A stretch of DNA of 64,000 nucleotides from Phytophthora colocasiae (GCA_018806915.1 JAGKQI010000061.1:248001-312000), one strand, 5' to 3'. Shown: positions 42,601 to 56,063, counted from the stretch's first letter. A program made the numbers and translations. Notes: generated by a model from the letters alone, not told the origin.

Positions 42601-43713
42601 GATGCTCAGTTTGGAGAAAGTTCCGCACTGACGAATTATGACCAGGAGGGGCGGTTGACACGTTGCTAATTACGATTTTCCGAGTGGATATGGACGTTAC
42701 GCTGTGATGTGATTGGATGTACACTGGATTATGGGAGAAAGGGAGATGTGGGACGAGGTTATGTCCCGTGCGACAATGATGGATCTGTGGAAGAAATATA
42801 TATATTAACCTTCACCTGTACTGCAAAGGGGCCCAAGAGATCAGAAGTGTTCCTCGGAAAAGTGCACAAACTCCGAGAGACAACAACACTCAGTCTGATC
42901 GCCGGACTTTCCCCGACGATGAGTGCCTAAAGGTTGGCAGAAAGTCTCTCAGACGAACGTATCTCTGAGAGACCTCATCCCGTTGCCGTCCTGTGTGACG
43001 ATGATGGTTCAAGGAATATAATTTTACCCACAAGATGCCAAGTATCGCGCACCGGACGTAGCGCACCCCGCGCATATCCCAACTGGACTTCGTGCGTTGC
43101 AGTATACGTGCTCCGCACCCTGAAAATACTCATGGATTTCTGGTATCACGCATGGAAACTCTGATACCACACCATGAAGTCTGACGTGCATGAGTCCGAC
43201 GTACATGAAGTCTGACACACCTTTGGAGCTTGATGCGCTCCCGGAAATTCCTGTCGCTGCGCAGGTTGCTGAAGCCGGCACAGGAAACGGTCGTGAAGAC
43301 TCCGGCTCACGTGGTTGCAAGGTGGAGATGCCGTACGTTAGCAGACCAGCTCAATGTGATCACATGGACTCACCACCTCCGGTCGTTTAACAAACAAAAT
43401 GGCTGATGCGCTTGCTAATCAAGCGATGTACACCAAACGGAATGTGCAGACGCTCCGACGTGGCTGACACCAACACCGAGTGGTCGCCCTTGCTGGAACA
43501 CCTCCACCTTGGCCTCGGGCATAAAACATATCTCGACTGGAGTCGATTCTCTGGTCGCCGGGGTGTTGTAACACTCGTTACAGAGAGGCAGAGCTGGGCT
43601 CTAGGAGCTAGACGACCTGCAGTTATGGCCTGCTGCGCCTGACACGTACCAGAACCGACCGCAGTCTCCACGCCGGAAGGGTGAGGACAGAGACTTCGGC
43701 TTGTCGTCAGCTC

Positions 43714-44197
43714 CGAAGGTTCCTCGCAGGCGTACCGCCGGCCTCCCAACTCAACGGGTGCGCTGGCTGCAGTGTTGCATAAGGAGGAGGGCGGATCGAG
43801 GAAGCAGGACCGTAACAAATACGCTCCGCCTCGTGGTGGCGCCCTCACGATCACGGGCATGGCAGCACACACTATTCCCGGTATGAGCGCCGCAGCGGCG
43901 CCTAAGAAGCTCAGCAAAAGCGCTCGTAAAAGAAGGCGACAGAGGTCAAGGCTGTGGTCGAAGCTGCGCTTGTCAAGGCCAACGCTTCCACTCCCACCAA
44001 GTCTACGCCACTGCCTGCTCCCGTGGATCTGACTCCGGAGGAGAAGACCAAGAAGGTCAAGGGCTTGATGAGGAAGCTCAGGCAGATCGACGCCATCAAG
44101 GCCAAGAAGGAGCCTGGCAACTCGAGCTCTCTGCGTAATTCTGCAAGAAGGACGCTACAGGCCCTGTAGTACAGGGCGTTGAGCTGCTTAAAGGAAA
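43714..44197 (+). pseudogene. PYM/WIBG-like relic, unit 6
   Basis: As unit 5. Confidence 0.45.
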
Positions 44198-44277
44198 TAG
44201 AGAGATACATAAAAACACTTTTTGCTGTGCTGGAGGCTCGAACTGCGCCAAGCACGGCGTTTGGCGAGAGCATCGGC

Positions 44278-44535
44278 TTATTTGCGCATCTTCTTCCCGC
44301 TCTTGAGCTCAATGGTACCGTCCTTCGAGCAGGCGCTAACGCACATACTCAAGAGCAAGCACAGACCCGCAAGCACAAAGTGGCTGACGACGAACGAAGG
44401 CTCGTAGATCACGGCCTGCACGTAGTACACGACGAAGAACAGCACGCGGTAGCGTCCGTTCTGGTACAGCGATAGCACTTCGATCGCGGATGGCCACCTG
44501 CCGCAGATCAAACTCAACGGGCCACTGGCAAACAA
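44278..44535 (-). pseudogene. Membrane-protein C-terminus, unit 6, open
   Basis: 85-codon reading; LLLSMCVSAC replaces LLLSVCVSAC, a change shared with unit 1 and units 7-11. Confidence 0.45.
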
Positions 44536-44645
44536 ACACCAAAATCTGCGTGATCACACTGTCCTCCAGATCTGCGATGCCACCTTTCAAAAGGTCTAGC
44601 GTCGACTGCCAAGGTCCAAAAGAACATCCGTGTTCATTAGATTAT

Positions 44646-45364
44646 TCAACTAAGCTTCTGTACTGCCCTGAACGCTTTTTCATCTTCTGCATGCTCGTCT
44701 CAACTTGCCGCAAAACGTGGGCCTTGAACGAAATCCTGTCAGCCTGCATCTTCTTGAAGGCGGCCTCTGCGTAGTTAGGGTAGTTGTCGTCAGGGCGGAG
44801 GCCCCACCCGTGGTCGTCCACCTCCAAGTTGGTCCTGAAGTTCATTGCTTTTGCCTTCACCATACAGGCAGATGCAGCTTGCAGAGCATCCTTGATCTGC
44901 CGCTCCAGCTCAGCCCCTCGGGGTGGCGACGTACTGTGCTACGCGATCGTCGTAGTCATTAATCCAGGTGGGCGTGACGGACCCGGGTACTAAAGTGTCT
45001 GCATTTTTCGGCGTCGTCAGGCGCGTCGATTGGGGGGGGCGAGGCGAACGACGCCAATGCCTGATTCCACCAACTCCCGCTGAATCTCCTCGACCTCGTC
45101 GTTCAGCTCGTCCTGGCGGGCCCATTGGTGGTACTTGAGGCGCAGCGAACTCTTCGGCACATTCACGATCCTCGCGATTTGGCTCCACGAGAACCTCTGA
45201 AGGTACTTCTTATCGACTTCCTCCAGCATGTTGTTCGTTTCGTCTTCACTCATCCGACCGGGTCCATGGTTGTACATCAGGTTTTCACGAGCTGTGTGCG
45301 CAACCTTCTCTGCTGCAACCCGTACGGCCTTCGAACGAGTGCTCTTGGTCTTCGACTTGGGCAT
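44646..45364 (-). pseudogene. G1, unit 7, multiply frameshifted
   Basis: Changes: T5 near the end, a C4/G4 site, poly-G of G8 and an extra T in GCATTTTTCGG (45003). Only the first 110 residues are continuous. Confidence 0.6.
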
Positions 45365-45403
45365 TGGAACAGCCTTCGACTTGGGCAGCGGCACGTGCGT
45401 CGC

Positions 45404-46154
45404 TCAGGCTAGCTTTCTGGAAATGAGACCGCTCGCTGTGGCCGTAGAGAAATGCTGGGAAGTGACCATCAGGGACCAGGCGCTTGGACCACCATAAATG
45501 TTTGCTATGTGGTTACCCACACGGAAATCCTCGGCATACGCCGGGACACCAACCAAGAACGACTGTCCTTCAGGCATTGGCTCGGGATCCACCCAGTTGG
45601 AAGGGACGTCAGACTTCTCTTCGACCAACGGTTGTTGCCCAGGCCCAAACAGATCGTCCACCTCGGTGGTGGAGAGAATGTGGGGGCTCTGTGAAGCGAA
45701 GGCAAGACGCCAGGAGTCGAACCCGCAGTAGCGGAAGCTGTAGATGTGGCGGGCACGCTCGCGTGATCATCGCCGTCAGCTGCATCAACGCCCTGCTTCG
45801 GAGCGGCGGACGCGCTCGACTGTGAGGCTGGGGCGCTAGAGCTGCCTCCAGATGACGCGGCATTACCACTGTCATCACCTCGCGATGCCGTGAATGCCAA
45901 AGCGGGCCCAGTGCCAGAGGCGTTGCCAGTAGTAGAAGCCGATGGAGAGCCATGGTTGCTGGATCTTCTTCTGACTTGTGTGTCAGAAAGGAAATCGGGA
46001 TGTGGCCGTTTGTGGGATACGACAGTTGGCTATTTCTGAGTCTGATGGAATCAGACTGAGCGACAGGACACCAGAGACTCTGAAATCCCGGAAGTTTTGA
46101 GAGCGTCACAGCTACACTATGTTCACGGGACCTCTGACGTACTGGCCTGGCCAT
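45404..46154 (-). pseudogene. G2, unit 7, two frameshifts
   Basis: Loss at the internal ATG plus loss of one C at about 45686, leaving only the last 85 codons (VDDLFGPGQQ onward) in the original frame. Confidence 0.6.
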
Positions 46155-47266
46155 GATGCTCAGTTTGGAGAAAGTTCCGCACTGACGAATTATGACCAGG
46201 AGGGGCGGTTGACACGTTGCTAATTACGATTTTCCGAGTGGATATGGACGTTACGCTGTGATGTGATTGGATGTACACTGGATTATGGGAGAAAGGGAGA
46301 TGTGGGACGAGGTTATGTCCCGTGCGACAATGATGGATCTGTGGAAGAAATATATATATTAACCTTCACCTGTACTGCAAAGGCCCAAGAGATCAGAAGT
46401 GTTCCTCGGAAAAGTGCACAAACTCCGAGAGACAACAACACTCAGTCTGATCGCCGGACTTTCCCCGACGATGAGTGCCTAAAGGTTGGCAGAAAGTCTC
46501 TCAGACGAACGTATCTCTGAGAGACCTCATCCCGTTGCCGTCCTGTGTGACGATGATGGTTCAAGGAATATAATTTTACCCACAAGATGCCAAGTATCGC
46601 GCACCGGACGTAGCGCACCCCGCGCATATCCCAACTGGACTTCGTGCGTTGCAGTATACGTGCTCCGCACCCTGAAAATACTCATGGATTTCTGGTATCA
46701 CGCATGGAAACTCTGATACCACACCATGAAGTCTGACGTGCATGAGTCCGACGTACATGAAGTCTGACACACCTTTTGGAGCTTGATGCGCTCCCGGAAA
46801 TTCCTGTCGCTGCGCAGGTTGCTGAAGCCGGCACAGGAAACGGTCGTGAAGACTCCGGCTCACGTGGTTGCAAGGTGGAGATGCCGTACGTTAGCAGACC
46901 AGCTCAATGTGATCACATGGACTCACCACCTCCGGTCGTTTAACAAACAAAATGGCTGATGCGCTTGCTAATCAAGCGATGTACACCAAACGGAATGTGC
47001 AGACGCTCCGACGTGGCTGACACCAACACCGAGTGGTCGCCCTTGCTGGAACACCTCCACCTTGGCCTCGGGCATAAAACATATCTCGACTGGAGTCGAT
47101 TCTCTGGTCGCCGGGGTGTTGTAACACTCGTTACAGAGAGGCAGAGCTGGGCTCTAGGAGCTAGACGACCTGCAGTTATGGCCTGCTGCGCCTGACACGT
47201 ACCAGAACCGACCGCAGTCTCCACGCCGGAAGGGTGAGGACAGAGACTTCGGCTTGTCGTCAGCTC

Positions 47267-47750
47267 CGAAGGTTCCTCGCAGGCGTACCGCCGGCCTCCC
47301 AACTCAACGGGTGCGCTGGCTGCAGTGTTGCATAAGGAGGAGGGCGGATCGAGGAAGCAGGACCGTAACAAATACGCTCCGCCTCGTGGTGGCGCCCTCA
47401 CGATCACGGGCATGGCAGCACACACTATTCCCGGTATGAGCGCCGCAGCGGCGCCTAAGAAGCTCAGCAAAAGCGCTCGTAAAAGAAGGCGACAGAGGTC
47501 AAGGCTGTGGTCGAAGCTGCGCTTGTCAAGGCCAACGCTTCCACTCCCACCAAGTCTACGCCACTGCCTGCTCCCGTGGATCTGACTCCGGAGGAGAAGA
47601 CCAAGAAGGTCAAGGGCTTGATGAGGAAGCTCAGGCAGATCGACGCCATCAAGGCCAAGAAGGAGCCTGGCAACTCGAGCTCTCTGCGTAATTCTGCAAG
47701 AAGGACGCTACAGGCCCTGTAGTACAGGGCGTTGAGCTGCTTAAAGGAAA
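47267..47750 (+). pseudogene. PYM/WIBG-like relic, unit 7
   Basis: As unit 5. The 2-bp loss giving GAGATACAT just downstream is shared with units 3 and 4. Confidence 0.45.
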
Positions 47751-47829
47751 TAGAGATACATAAAAACACTTTTTTGCTGTGCTGGAGGCTCGAACTGCGC
47801 CAAGCACGGCGTTTGGCGAGAGCATCGGC

Positions 47830-48086
47830 TTATTTGCGCATCTTCTTCCCGCTCTTGAGCTCAATGGTACCGTCCTTCGAGCAGGCGCTAACGCACATAC
47901 TCAAGAGCAAGCACAGACCCGCAAGCACAAGTGGCTGACGACGAACGAAGGCTCGTAGATCACGGCCTGCACGTAGTACACGACGAAGAACAGCACGCGG
48001 TAGCGTCCGTTCTGGTACAGCGATAGCACTTCGATCGCGGATGGCCACCTGCCGCAGATCAAACTCAACGGGCCACTGGCAAACAA
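47830..48086 (-). pseudogene. Membrane-protein C-terminus, unit 7, frameshifted
   Basis: CACAAGTGG lacks one A; the frame changes after FVVSH. Confidence 0.4.
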
Positions 48087-48197
48087 ACACCAAAATCTGC
48101 GTGATCACACTGTCCTCCAGATCTGCGATGCCACCTTTCAAAAAGGTCTAGCGTCGACTGCCAAGGTCCAAAAGAACATCCGTGTTCATTAGATTAT

Positions 48198-48913
48198 TCA
48201 ACTAAGCTTCTGTACTGCCCTGAACGCTTTTTTCATCTTCTGCATGCTCGTCTCAACTTGCCGCAAAACGTGGGCCTTGAACGAAATCCTGTCAGCCTGC
48301 ATCTTCTTGAAGGCGGCCTCTGCGTAGTTAGGGTAGTTGTCGTCAGGGCGGAGGCCCCACCCGTGGTCGTCCACCTCCAAGTTGGTCCTGAAGTTCATTG
48401 CTTTTGCCTTCACCATACAGGCAGATGCAGCTTGCAGAGCATCCTTGATCTGCCGCTCCAGCTCAGCCCCTCGGGGTGGCGACGTACTGTGCTACGCGAT
48501 CGTCGTAGTCAGTAGTCCAGGTGGGCGTGACGGACCAGGGTACTAAAGTGTCTGCATTTTCGGCGTCGTCAGGCGAGTCGATTGGGGGCGAGGCGAACGA
48601 CGCCAATGCCTGATTCCACCAACTCCCGCTGAATCTCCTCGACCTCGTCGTTCAGCTCGTCCTGGCGGGCCCATTGGTGGTACTTGAGGCGCAGCGAACT
48701 CTTCGGCACATTCACGATCCTCGCGATTTGGCTCCACGAGAACCTCTGAAGGTACTTCTTATCGACTTCCTCCAGCATGTTGTTCGTTTCGTCTTCACTC
48801 ATCCGACCGGGTCCATGGTTGTACATCAGGTTTTCACGAGCTGTGTGCGCAACCTTCTCTGCTGCAACCCGTACGGCCTTCGAACGAGTGCTCTTGGTCT
48901 TCGACTTGGGCAT
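48198..48913 (-). pseudogene. G1, unit 8, frameshifted
   Basis: Changes: C4/G4 site, poly-G of G5 and the private substitution cluster. Confidence 0.6.
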
Positions 48914-48952
48914 TGGAACAGCCTTCGACTTGGGCAGCGGCACGTGCGTCGC

Positions 48953-49703
48953 TCAGGCTAGCTTTCTGGAAATGAGACCGCTCGCTGTGGCCGTAGAGAA
49001 ATGCTGGAAGTGACCATCAGGGACCAGGCGCTTGGACCACCATAAATGTTTGCTATGTGGTTACCCACACGGAAATCCTCGGCATACGCCGGGACACCAA
49101 CCAAGAACGACTGTCCTTCAGGCATTGGCTCGGGATCCACCCAGTTGGAAGGGACGTCAGACTTCTCTTCGACCAACGGTTGTTGCCCAGGCCCAAACAG
49201 ATCGTCCACCTCGGTGGTGGAGAGAATGTGGGGGCCTCTGTGAAGCGAAGGCAAGACGCCAGGAGTCGAACCCGCAGTAGCGGAAGCTGTAGATGTGGCG
49301 GGCACGCTCGCGTGATCATCGCCGTCAGCTGCATCAACGCCCTGCTTCGGAGCGGCGGACGCGCTCGACTGTGAGGCTGGGGCGCTAGAGCTGCCTCCAG
49401 ATGACGCGGCATTACCACTGTCATCACCTCGCGATGCCGTGAATGCCAAAGCGGGCCCAGTGCCAGAGGCGTTGCCAGTAGTAGAAGCCGATGGAGAGCC
49501 ATGGTTGCTGGATCTTCTTCTGACTTGTGTGTCAGAAAGGAAATCGGGATGTGGCCGTTTGTGGGATACGACAGTTGGCTATTTCTGAGTCTGATGGAAT
49601 CAGACTGAGCGACAGGACACCAGAGACTCTGAAATCCCGGAAGTTTTGAGAGCGTCACAGCTACACTATGTTCACGGGACCTCTGACGTACTGGCCTGGC
49701 CAT
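48953..49703 (-). pseudogene. G2, unit 8, two frameshifts
   Basis: Common loss at the internal ATG plus a private loss of one G in ATGCTGGAAG (about 49008), which changes the last 13 codons. Confidence 0.6.
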
Positions 49704-50817
49704 GATGCTCAGTTTGGAGAAAGTTCCGCACTGACGAATTATGACCAGGAGGGGCGGTTGACACGTTGCTAATTACGATTTTCCGAGTGGATATGGACGT
49801 TACGCTGTGATGTGATTGGATGTACACTGGATTATGGGAGAAAGGGAGATGTGGGACGAGGTTATGTCCCGTGCGACAATGATGGATCTGTGGAAGAAAT
49901 ATATATATTAACCTTCACCTGTACTGCAAAGGGGCCCAAGAGATCAGAAGTGTTCCTCGGAAAAGTGCACAAACTCCGAGAGACAACAACACTCAGTCTG
50001 ATCGCCGGACTTTCCCCGACGATGAGTGCCTAAAGGTTGGCAGAAAGTCTCTCAGACGAACGTATCTCTGAGAGACCTCATCCCGTTGCCGTCCTGTGTG
50101 ACGATGATGGTTCAAGGAATATAATTTTACCCACAAGATGCCAAGTATCGCGCACCGGACGTAGCGCACCCCGCGCATATCCCAACTGGACTTCGTGCGT
50201 TGCAGTATACGTGCTCCGCACCCTGAAAATACTCATGGATTTCTGGTATCACGCATGGAAACTCTGATACCACACCATGAAGTCTGACGTGCATGAGTCC
50301 GACGTACATGAAGTCTGACACACCTTTTGGAGCTTGATGCGCTCCCGGAAATTCCTGTCGCTGCGCAGGTTGCTGAAGCCGGCACAGGAAACGGTCGTGA
50401 AGACTCCGGCTCACGTGGTTGCAAGGTGGAGATGCCGTACGTTAGCAGACCAGCTCAATGTGATCACATGGACTCACCACCTCCGGTCGTTTAACAAACA
50501 AAATGGCTGATGCGCTTGCTAATCAAGCGATGTACACCAAACGGAATGTGCAGACGCTCCGACGTGGCTGACACCAACACCGAGTGGTCGCCCTTGCTGG
50601 AACACCTCCACCTTGGCCTCGGGCATAAAACATATCTCGACTGGAGTCGATTCTCTGGTCGCCGGGGTGTTGTAACACTCGTTACAGAGAGGCAGAGCTG
50701 GGCTCTAGGAGCTAGACGACCTGCAGTTATGGCCTGCTGCGCCTGACACGTACCAGAACCGACCGCAGTCTCCACGCCGGAAGGGTGAGGACAGAGACTT
50801 CGGCTTGTCGTCAGCTC

Positions 50818-51300
50818 CGAAGGTTCCTCGCAGGCGTACCGCCGGCCTCCCAACTCAACGGGTGCGCTGGCTGCAGTGTTGCATAAGGAGGAGGGCGGAT
50901 CGAGGAAGCAGGACCGTAACAAATACGCTCCGCCTCGTGGTGGCGCCCTCACGATCACGGGCATGGCAGCACACACTATTCCCGGTATGAGCGCCGCAGC
51001 GGCGCCTAAGAAGCTCAGCAAAGCGCTCGTAAAAGAAGGCGACAGAGGTCAAGGCTGTGGTCGAAGCTGCGCTTGTCAAGGCCAACGCTTCCACTCCCAC
51101 CAAGTCTACGCCACTGCCTGCTCCCGTGGATCTGACTCCGGAGGAGAAGACCAAGAAGGTCAAGGGCTTGATGAGGAAGCTCAGGCAGATCGACGCCATC
51201 AAGGCCAAGAAGGAGCCTGGCAACTCGAGCTCTCTGCGTAATTCTGCAAGAAGGACGCTACAGGCCCTGTAGTACAGGGCGTTGAGCTGCTTAAAGGAAA
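50818..51300 (+). pseudogene. PYM/WIBG-like relic, unit 8
   Basis: One A is lost in CAGCAAAGCGC (about 51020), shared with unit 9, so the basic segment changes to KKLSKALVKEGDRGQG. Confidence 0.45.
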
Positions 51301-51380
51301 TAGAGAGATACATAAAAACACTTTTTGCTGTGCTGGAGGCTCGAACTGCGCCAAGCACGGCGTTTGGCGAGAGCATCGGC

Positions 51381-51637
51381 TTATTTGCGCATCTTCTTCC
51401 CGCTCTTGAGCTCAATGGTACCGTCCTTCGAGCAGGCGCTAACGCACATACTCAAGAGCAAGCACAGACCCGCAAGCACAAGTGGCTGACGACGAACGAA
51501 GGCTCGTAGATCACGGCCTGCACGTAGTACACGACGAAGAACAGCACGCGGTAGCGTCCGTTCTGGTACAGCGATAGCACTTCGATCGCGGATGGCCACC
51601 TGCCGCAGATCAAACTCAACGGGCCACTGGCAAACAA
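51381..51637 (-). pseudogene. Membrane-protein C-terminus, unit 8, frameshifted
   Basis: Same A loss as units 1 and 7. Confidence 0.4.
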
Positions 51638-51747
51638 ACACCAAAATCTGCGTGATCACACTGTCCTCCAGATCTGCGATGCCACCTTTCAAAAGGTCTA
51701 GCGTCGACTGCCAAGGTCCAAAAGAACATCCGTGTTCATTAGATTAT

Positions 51748-52461
51748 TCAACTAAGCTTCTGTACTGCCCTGAACGCTTTTTCATCTTCTGCATGCTCGT
51801 CTCAACTTGCCGCAAAACGTGGGCCTTGAACGAAATCCTGTCAGCCTGCATCTTCTTGAAGGCGGCCTCTGCGTAGTTAGGGTAGTTGTCGTCAGGGCGT
51901 AGGCCCCAGCCGTGGTCGGCCACCTCAAGTTGGTCCTGAAGTTCATTGCTTTTGCCTTCACCATACAGGCAGATGCAGCTTGCAGAGCATCCTTGATCTG
52001 CCGCTCCAGCTCAGCCCCTCGGGGGTGGCGACGTACTGTGCTACGCGATCGTCGTAGTCATTAATCCAGGTGGGCGTGACGGACCCGGGTACTAAAGTGT
52101 CTGCATTTTCGGCGTCGTCAGGCGCGTCGATTGGGGAGAGGCGAACGACGCCAATGCCTGATTCCACCAACTCCCGCTGAATCTCCTCGACCTCGTCGTT
52201 CAGCTCGTCCTGGCGGGCCCATTGGTGGTACTTGAGGCGCAGCGAACTCTTCGGCACATTCACGATCCTCGCGATTTGGCTCCACGAGAACCTCTGAAGG
52301 TACTTCTTATCGACTTCCTCCAGCATGTTGTTCGTTTCGTCTTCACTCATCCGACCGGGTCCATGGTTGTACATCAGGTTTTCACGAGCTGTGTGCGCAA
52401 CCTTCTCTGCTGCAACCCGTACGGCCTTCGAACGAGTGCTCTTGGTCTTCGACTTGGGCAT
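51748..52461 (-). pseudogene. G1, unit 9, frameshifted
   Basis: The poly-G tract is replaced by GGGGAGAGG (in frame, reading RLSPID). The C4/G5 site, T5 and a private C loss in CACCTCAAG break the rest. Confidence 0.6.
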
Positions 52462-52500
52462 TGGAACAGCCTTCGACTTGGGCAGCGGCACGTGCGTCGC

Positions 52501-53252
52501 TCAGGCTAGCTTTCTGGAAATGAGACCGCTCGCTGTGGCCGTAGAGAAATGCTGGGAAGTGACCATCAGGGACCAGGCGCTTGGACCACCATAAATGTTT
52601 GCTATGTGGTTACCCACACGGAAATCCTTGGCATACGCCGGGACACCAACCAAGAACGACTGTCCTTCAGGCATTGGCTCGGGATCCACCCAGTTGGAAG
52701 GGACGTCAGACTTCTCTTCGACCAACGGTTGTTGCCCAGGCCCAAACAGATCGTCCACCTCGGTGGTGGAGAGAATGTGGGGGCCTCTGTGAAGCGAAGG
52801 CAAGACGCCAGGAGTCGAACCCGCAGTAGCGGAAGCTGTAGATGTGGCGGGCACGCTCGCGTGATCATCGCCGTCAGCTGCATCAACGCCCTGCTTCGGA
52901 GCGGCGGACGCGCTCGACTGTGAGGCTGGGGCGCTAGAGCTGCCTCCAGATGACGCGGCATTACCACTGTCATCACCTCGCGATGCCGTGAATGCCAAAG
53001 CGGGCCCAGTGCCAGAGGCGTTGCCAGTAGTAGAAGCCGATGGAGAGCCATGGTTGCTGGATCTTCTTCTGACTTGTGTGTCAGAAAGGAAATCGGGATG
53101 TGGCCGTATGTTGGATACGACAGTTGGCTATTTCTGAGTCTGATGGAATCAGACTGAGCGACAGGACACCAGAGACTCTGAAATCCCGGAAGTTTTGAGA
53201 GCGTCACAGCTACACTATGTTCACGGGACCTCTGACGTACTGGCCTGGCCAT
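52501..53252 (-). pseudogene. G2, unit 9, frameshifted
   Basis: Common loss at the internal ATG. Private GTATGTTGGATAC gives YPTYGHIP near the N-terminus. Confidence 0.6.
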
Positions 53253-54366
53253 GATGCTCAGTTTGGAGAAAGTTCCGCACTGACGAATTATGACCAGGAG
53301 GGGCGGTTGACACGTTGCTAATTACGATTTTCCGAGTGGATATGGACGTTACGCTGTGATGTGATTGGATGTACACTGGATTATGGGAGAAAGGGAGATG
53401 TGGGACGAGGTTATGTCCCGTGCGACAATGATGGATCTGTGGAAGAAATATATATATTAACCTTCACCTGTACTGCAAAGGGGCCCAAGAGATCAGAAGT
53501 GTTCCTCGGAAAAGTGCACAAACTCCGAGAGACAACAACACTCAGTCTGATCGCCGGACTTTCCCCGACGATGAGTGCCTAAAGGTTGGCAGAAAGTCTC
53601 TCAGACGAACGTATCTCTGAGAGACCTCATCCCGTTGCCGTCCTGTGTGACGATGATGGTTCAAGGAATATAATTTTACCCACAAGATGCCAAGTATCGC
53701 GCACCGGACGTAGCGCACCCCGCGCATATCCCAACTGGACTTCGTGCGTTGCAGTATACGTGCTCCGCACCCTGAAAATACTCATGGATTTCTGGTATCA
53801 CGCATGGAAACTCTGATACCACACCATGAAGTCTGACGTGCATGAGTCCGACGTACATGAAGTCTGACACACCTTTGGAGCTTGATGCGCTCCCGGAAAT
53901 TCCTGTCGCTGCGCAGGTTGCTGAAGCCGGCACAGGAAACGGTCGTGAAGACTCCGGCTCACGTGGTTGCAAGGTGGAGATGCCGTACGTTAGCAGACCA
54001 GCTCAATGTGATCACATGGACTCACCACCTCCGGTCGTTTAACAAACAAAATGGCTGATGCGCTTGCTAATCAAGCGATGTACACCAAACGGAATGTGCA
54101 GACGCTCCGACGTGGCTGACACCAACACCGAGTGGTCGCCCTTGCTGGAACACCTCCACCTTGGCCTCGGGCATAAAACATATCTCGACTGGAGTCGATT
54201 CTCTGGTCGCCGGGGTGTTGTAACACTCGTTACAGAGAGGCAGAGCTGGGCTCTAGGAGCTAGAACGACCTGCAGTTATGGCCTGCTGCGCCTGACACGT
54301 ACCAGAACCGACCGCAGTCTCCACGCCGGAAGGGTGAGGACAGAGACTTCGGCTTGTCGTCAGCTC

Positions 54367-54849
54367 CGAAGGTTCCTCGCAGGCGTACCGCCGGCCTCCC
54401 AACTCAACGGGTGCGCTGGCTGCAGTGTTGCATAAGGAGGAGGGCGGATCGAGGAAGCAGGACCGTAACAAATACGCTCCGCCTCGTGGTGGCGCCCTCA
54501 CGATCACGGGCATGGCAGCACACACTATTCCCGGTATGAGCGCCGCAGCGGCGCCTAAGAAGCTCAGCAAAGCGCTCGTAAAAGAAGGCGACAGAGGTCA
54601 AGGCTGTGGTCGAAGCTGCGCTTGTCAAGGCCAACGCTTCCACTCCCACCAAGTCTACGCCACTGCCTGCTCCCGTGGATCTGACTCCGGAGGAGAAGAC
54701 CAAGAAGGTCAAGGGCTTGATGAGGAAGCTCAGGCAGATCGACGCCATCAAGGCCAAGAAGGAGCCTGGCAACTCGAGCTCTCTGCGTAATTCTGCAAGA
54801 AGGACGCTACAGGCCCTGTAGTACAGGGCGTTGAGCTGCTTAAAGGAAA
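54367..54849 (+). pseudogene. PYM/WIBG-like relic, unit 9
   Basis: Same A loss as unit 8. Confidence 0.45.
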
Positions 54850-54930
54850 TAGAGAGATACATAAAAACACTTTTTTGCTGTGCTGGAGGCTCGAACTGCG
54901 CCAAGCACGGCGTTTGGCGAGAGCATCGGC

Positions 54931-55187
54931 TTATTTGCGCATCTTCTTCCCGCTCTTGAGCTCAATGGTACCGTCCTTCGAGCAGGCGCTAACGCACATA
55001 CTCAAGAGCAAGCACAGACCCGCAAGCACAAGTGGCTGACGACGAACGAAGGCTCGTAGATCACGGCCTGCACGTAGTACACGACGAAGAACAGCACGCG
55101 GTAGCGTCCGTTCTGGTACAGCGATAGCACTTCGATCGCGGATGGCCACCTGCCGCAGATCAAACTCAACGGGCCACTGGCAAACAA
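54931..55187 (-). pseudogene. Membrane-protein C-terminus, unit 9, frameshifted
   Basis: Same A loss as units 1, 7 and 8. Confidence 0.4.
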
Positions 55188-55298
55188 ACACCAAAATCTG
55201 CGTGATCACACTGTCCTCCAGATCTGCGATGCCACCTTTCAAAAAGGTCTAGCGTCGACTGCCAAGGTCCAAAAGAACATCCGTGTTCATTAGATTAT

Positions 55299-56024
55299 TC
55301 AACTAAGCTTCTGTACTGCCCTGAACGCTTTTTTCATCTTCTGCATGCTCGTCTCAACTTGCCGCAAAACGTGGGCCTTGAACGAAATCCTGTCAGCCTG
55401 CATCTTCTTGAAGGCGGCCTCTGCGTAGTTAGGGTAGTTGTCGTCAGGGCGGAGGCCCCACCCGTGGTCGTCCACCTCCAAGTTGGTCCTGAAGTTCATT
55501 GCTTTTGCCTTCACCATACAGGCAGATGCAGCTTGCAGAGCATCCTTGATCTGCCGCTCCAGCTCAGCCCCCTCGGGGGTGGCGACGTACTGTGCTACGC
55601 GATCGTCGTAGTCATTAATCCAGGTGGGCGTGACGGACCCGGGTACTAAAGTGTCTGCATTTTCGGCGTCGTCAGGCGCGTCGATTGGGGAGGGGGGGGC
55701 GAGGCGAACGACGCCAATGCCTGATTCCACCAACTCCCGCTGAATCTCCTCGACCTCGTCGTTCAGCTCGTCCTGGCGGGCCCATTGGTGGTACTTGAGG
55801 CGCAGCGAACTCTTCGGCACATTCACGATCCTCGCGATTTGGCTCCACGAGAACCTCTGAAGGTACTTCTTATCGACTTCCTCCAGCATGTTGTTCGTTT
55901 CGTCTTCACTCATCCGACCGGGTCCATGGTTGTACATCAGGTTTTCACGAGCTGTGTGCGCAACCTTCTCTGCTGCAACCCGTACGGCCTTCGAACGAGT
56001 GCTCTTGGTCTTCGACTTGGGCAT
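55299..56024 (-). CDS. G1, unit 10, intact (241 aa)
   Basis: Same protein as unit 5 with one extra Ser in the proline stretch (LAPPSPIDAP), from the G4-A-G8 tract. The helix-turn-helix and both terminal basic regions are unchanged. Upstream G2 in this unit is broken, so G1 would have to be expressed on its own. Confidence 0.6.
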   Translation of the reverse strand: MPKSKTKSTRSKAVRVAAEKVAHTARENLMYNHGPGRMSEDETNNMLEEVDKKYLQRFSWSQIARIVNVPKSSLRLKYHQWARQDELNDEVEEIQRELVESGIGVVRLAPPSPIDAPDDAENADTLVPGSVTPTWINDYDDRVAQYVATPEGAELERQIKDALQAASACMVKAKAMNFRTNLEVDDHGWGLRPDDNYPNYAEAAFKKMQADRISFKAHVLRQVETSMQKMKKAFRAVQKLS

Positions 56025-56063
56025 TGGAACAGCCTTCGACTTGGGCAGCGGCACGTGCGTCGC

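Larger units (their letters stand above)
41083..44643 (-). repeat. Array unit 6 (3,561 bp)
   Basis: Has CACCTTTGGAGC (T3) where most units have T4, shared with units 9-11. Its poly-G tract is interrupted (G4-A-G8), shared with unit 10. Confidence 0.95.
44644..48195 (-). repeat. Array unit 7 (3,552 bp)
   Basis: Carries a second G2 lesion (GGGGGCTCTG) shared with units 11 and 12, and two Gs lost in AAAGGCCCAAG (46380). Confidence 0.95.
48196..51745 (-). repeat. Array unit 8 (3,550 bp)
   Basis: Contains a small cluster of private substitutions at 48510-48580 (CAGTAGTCCAGG, GACCAGGG, GCGAGTCG) inside G1. Confidence 0.95.
51746..55296 (-). repeat. Array unit 9 (3,551 bp)
   Basis: First unit with CCTTGGCATACG (AYAKDF in G2), kept in units 10-12. 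Private changes: a substitution cluster at 51899-51927 and an extra A in AGCTAGAACG (54264). Confidence 0.95.
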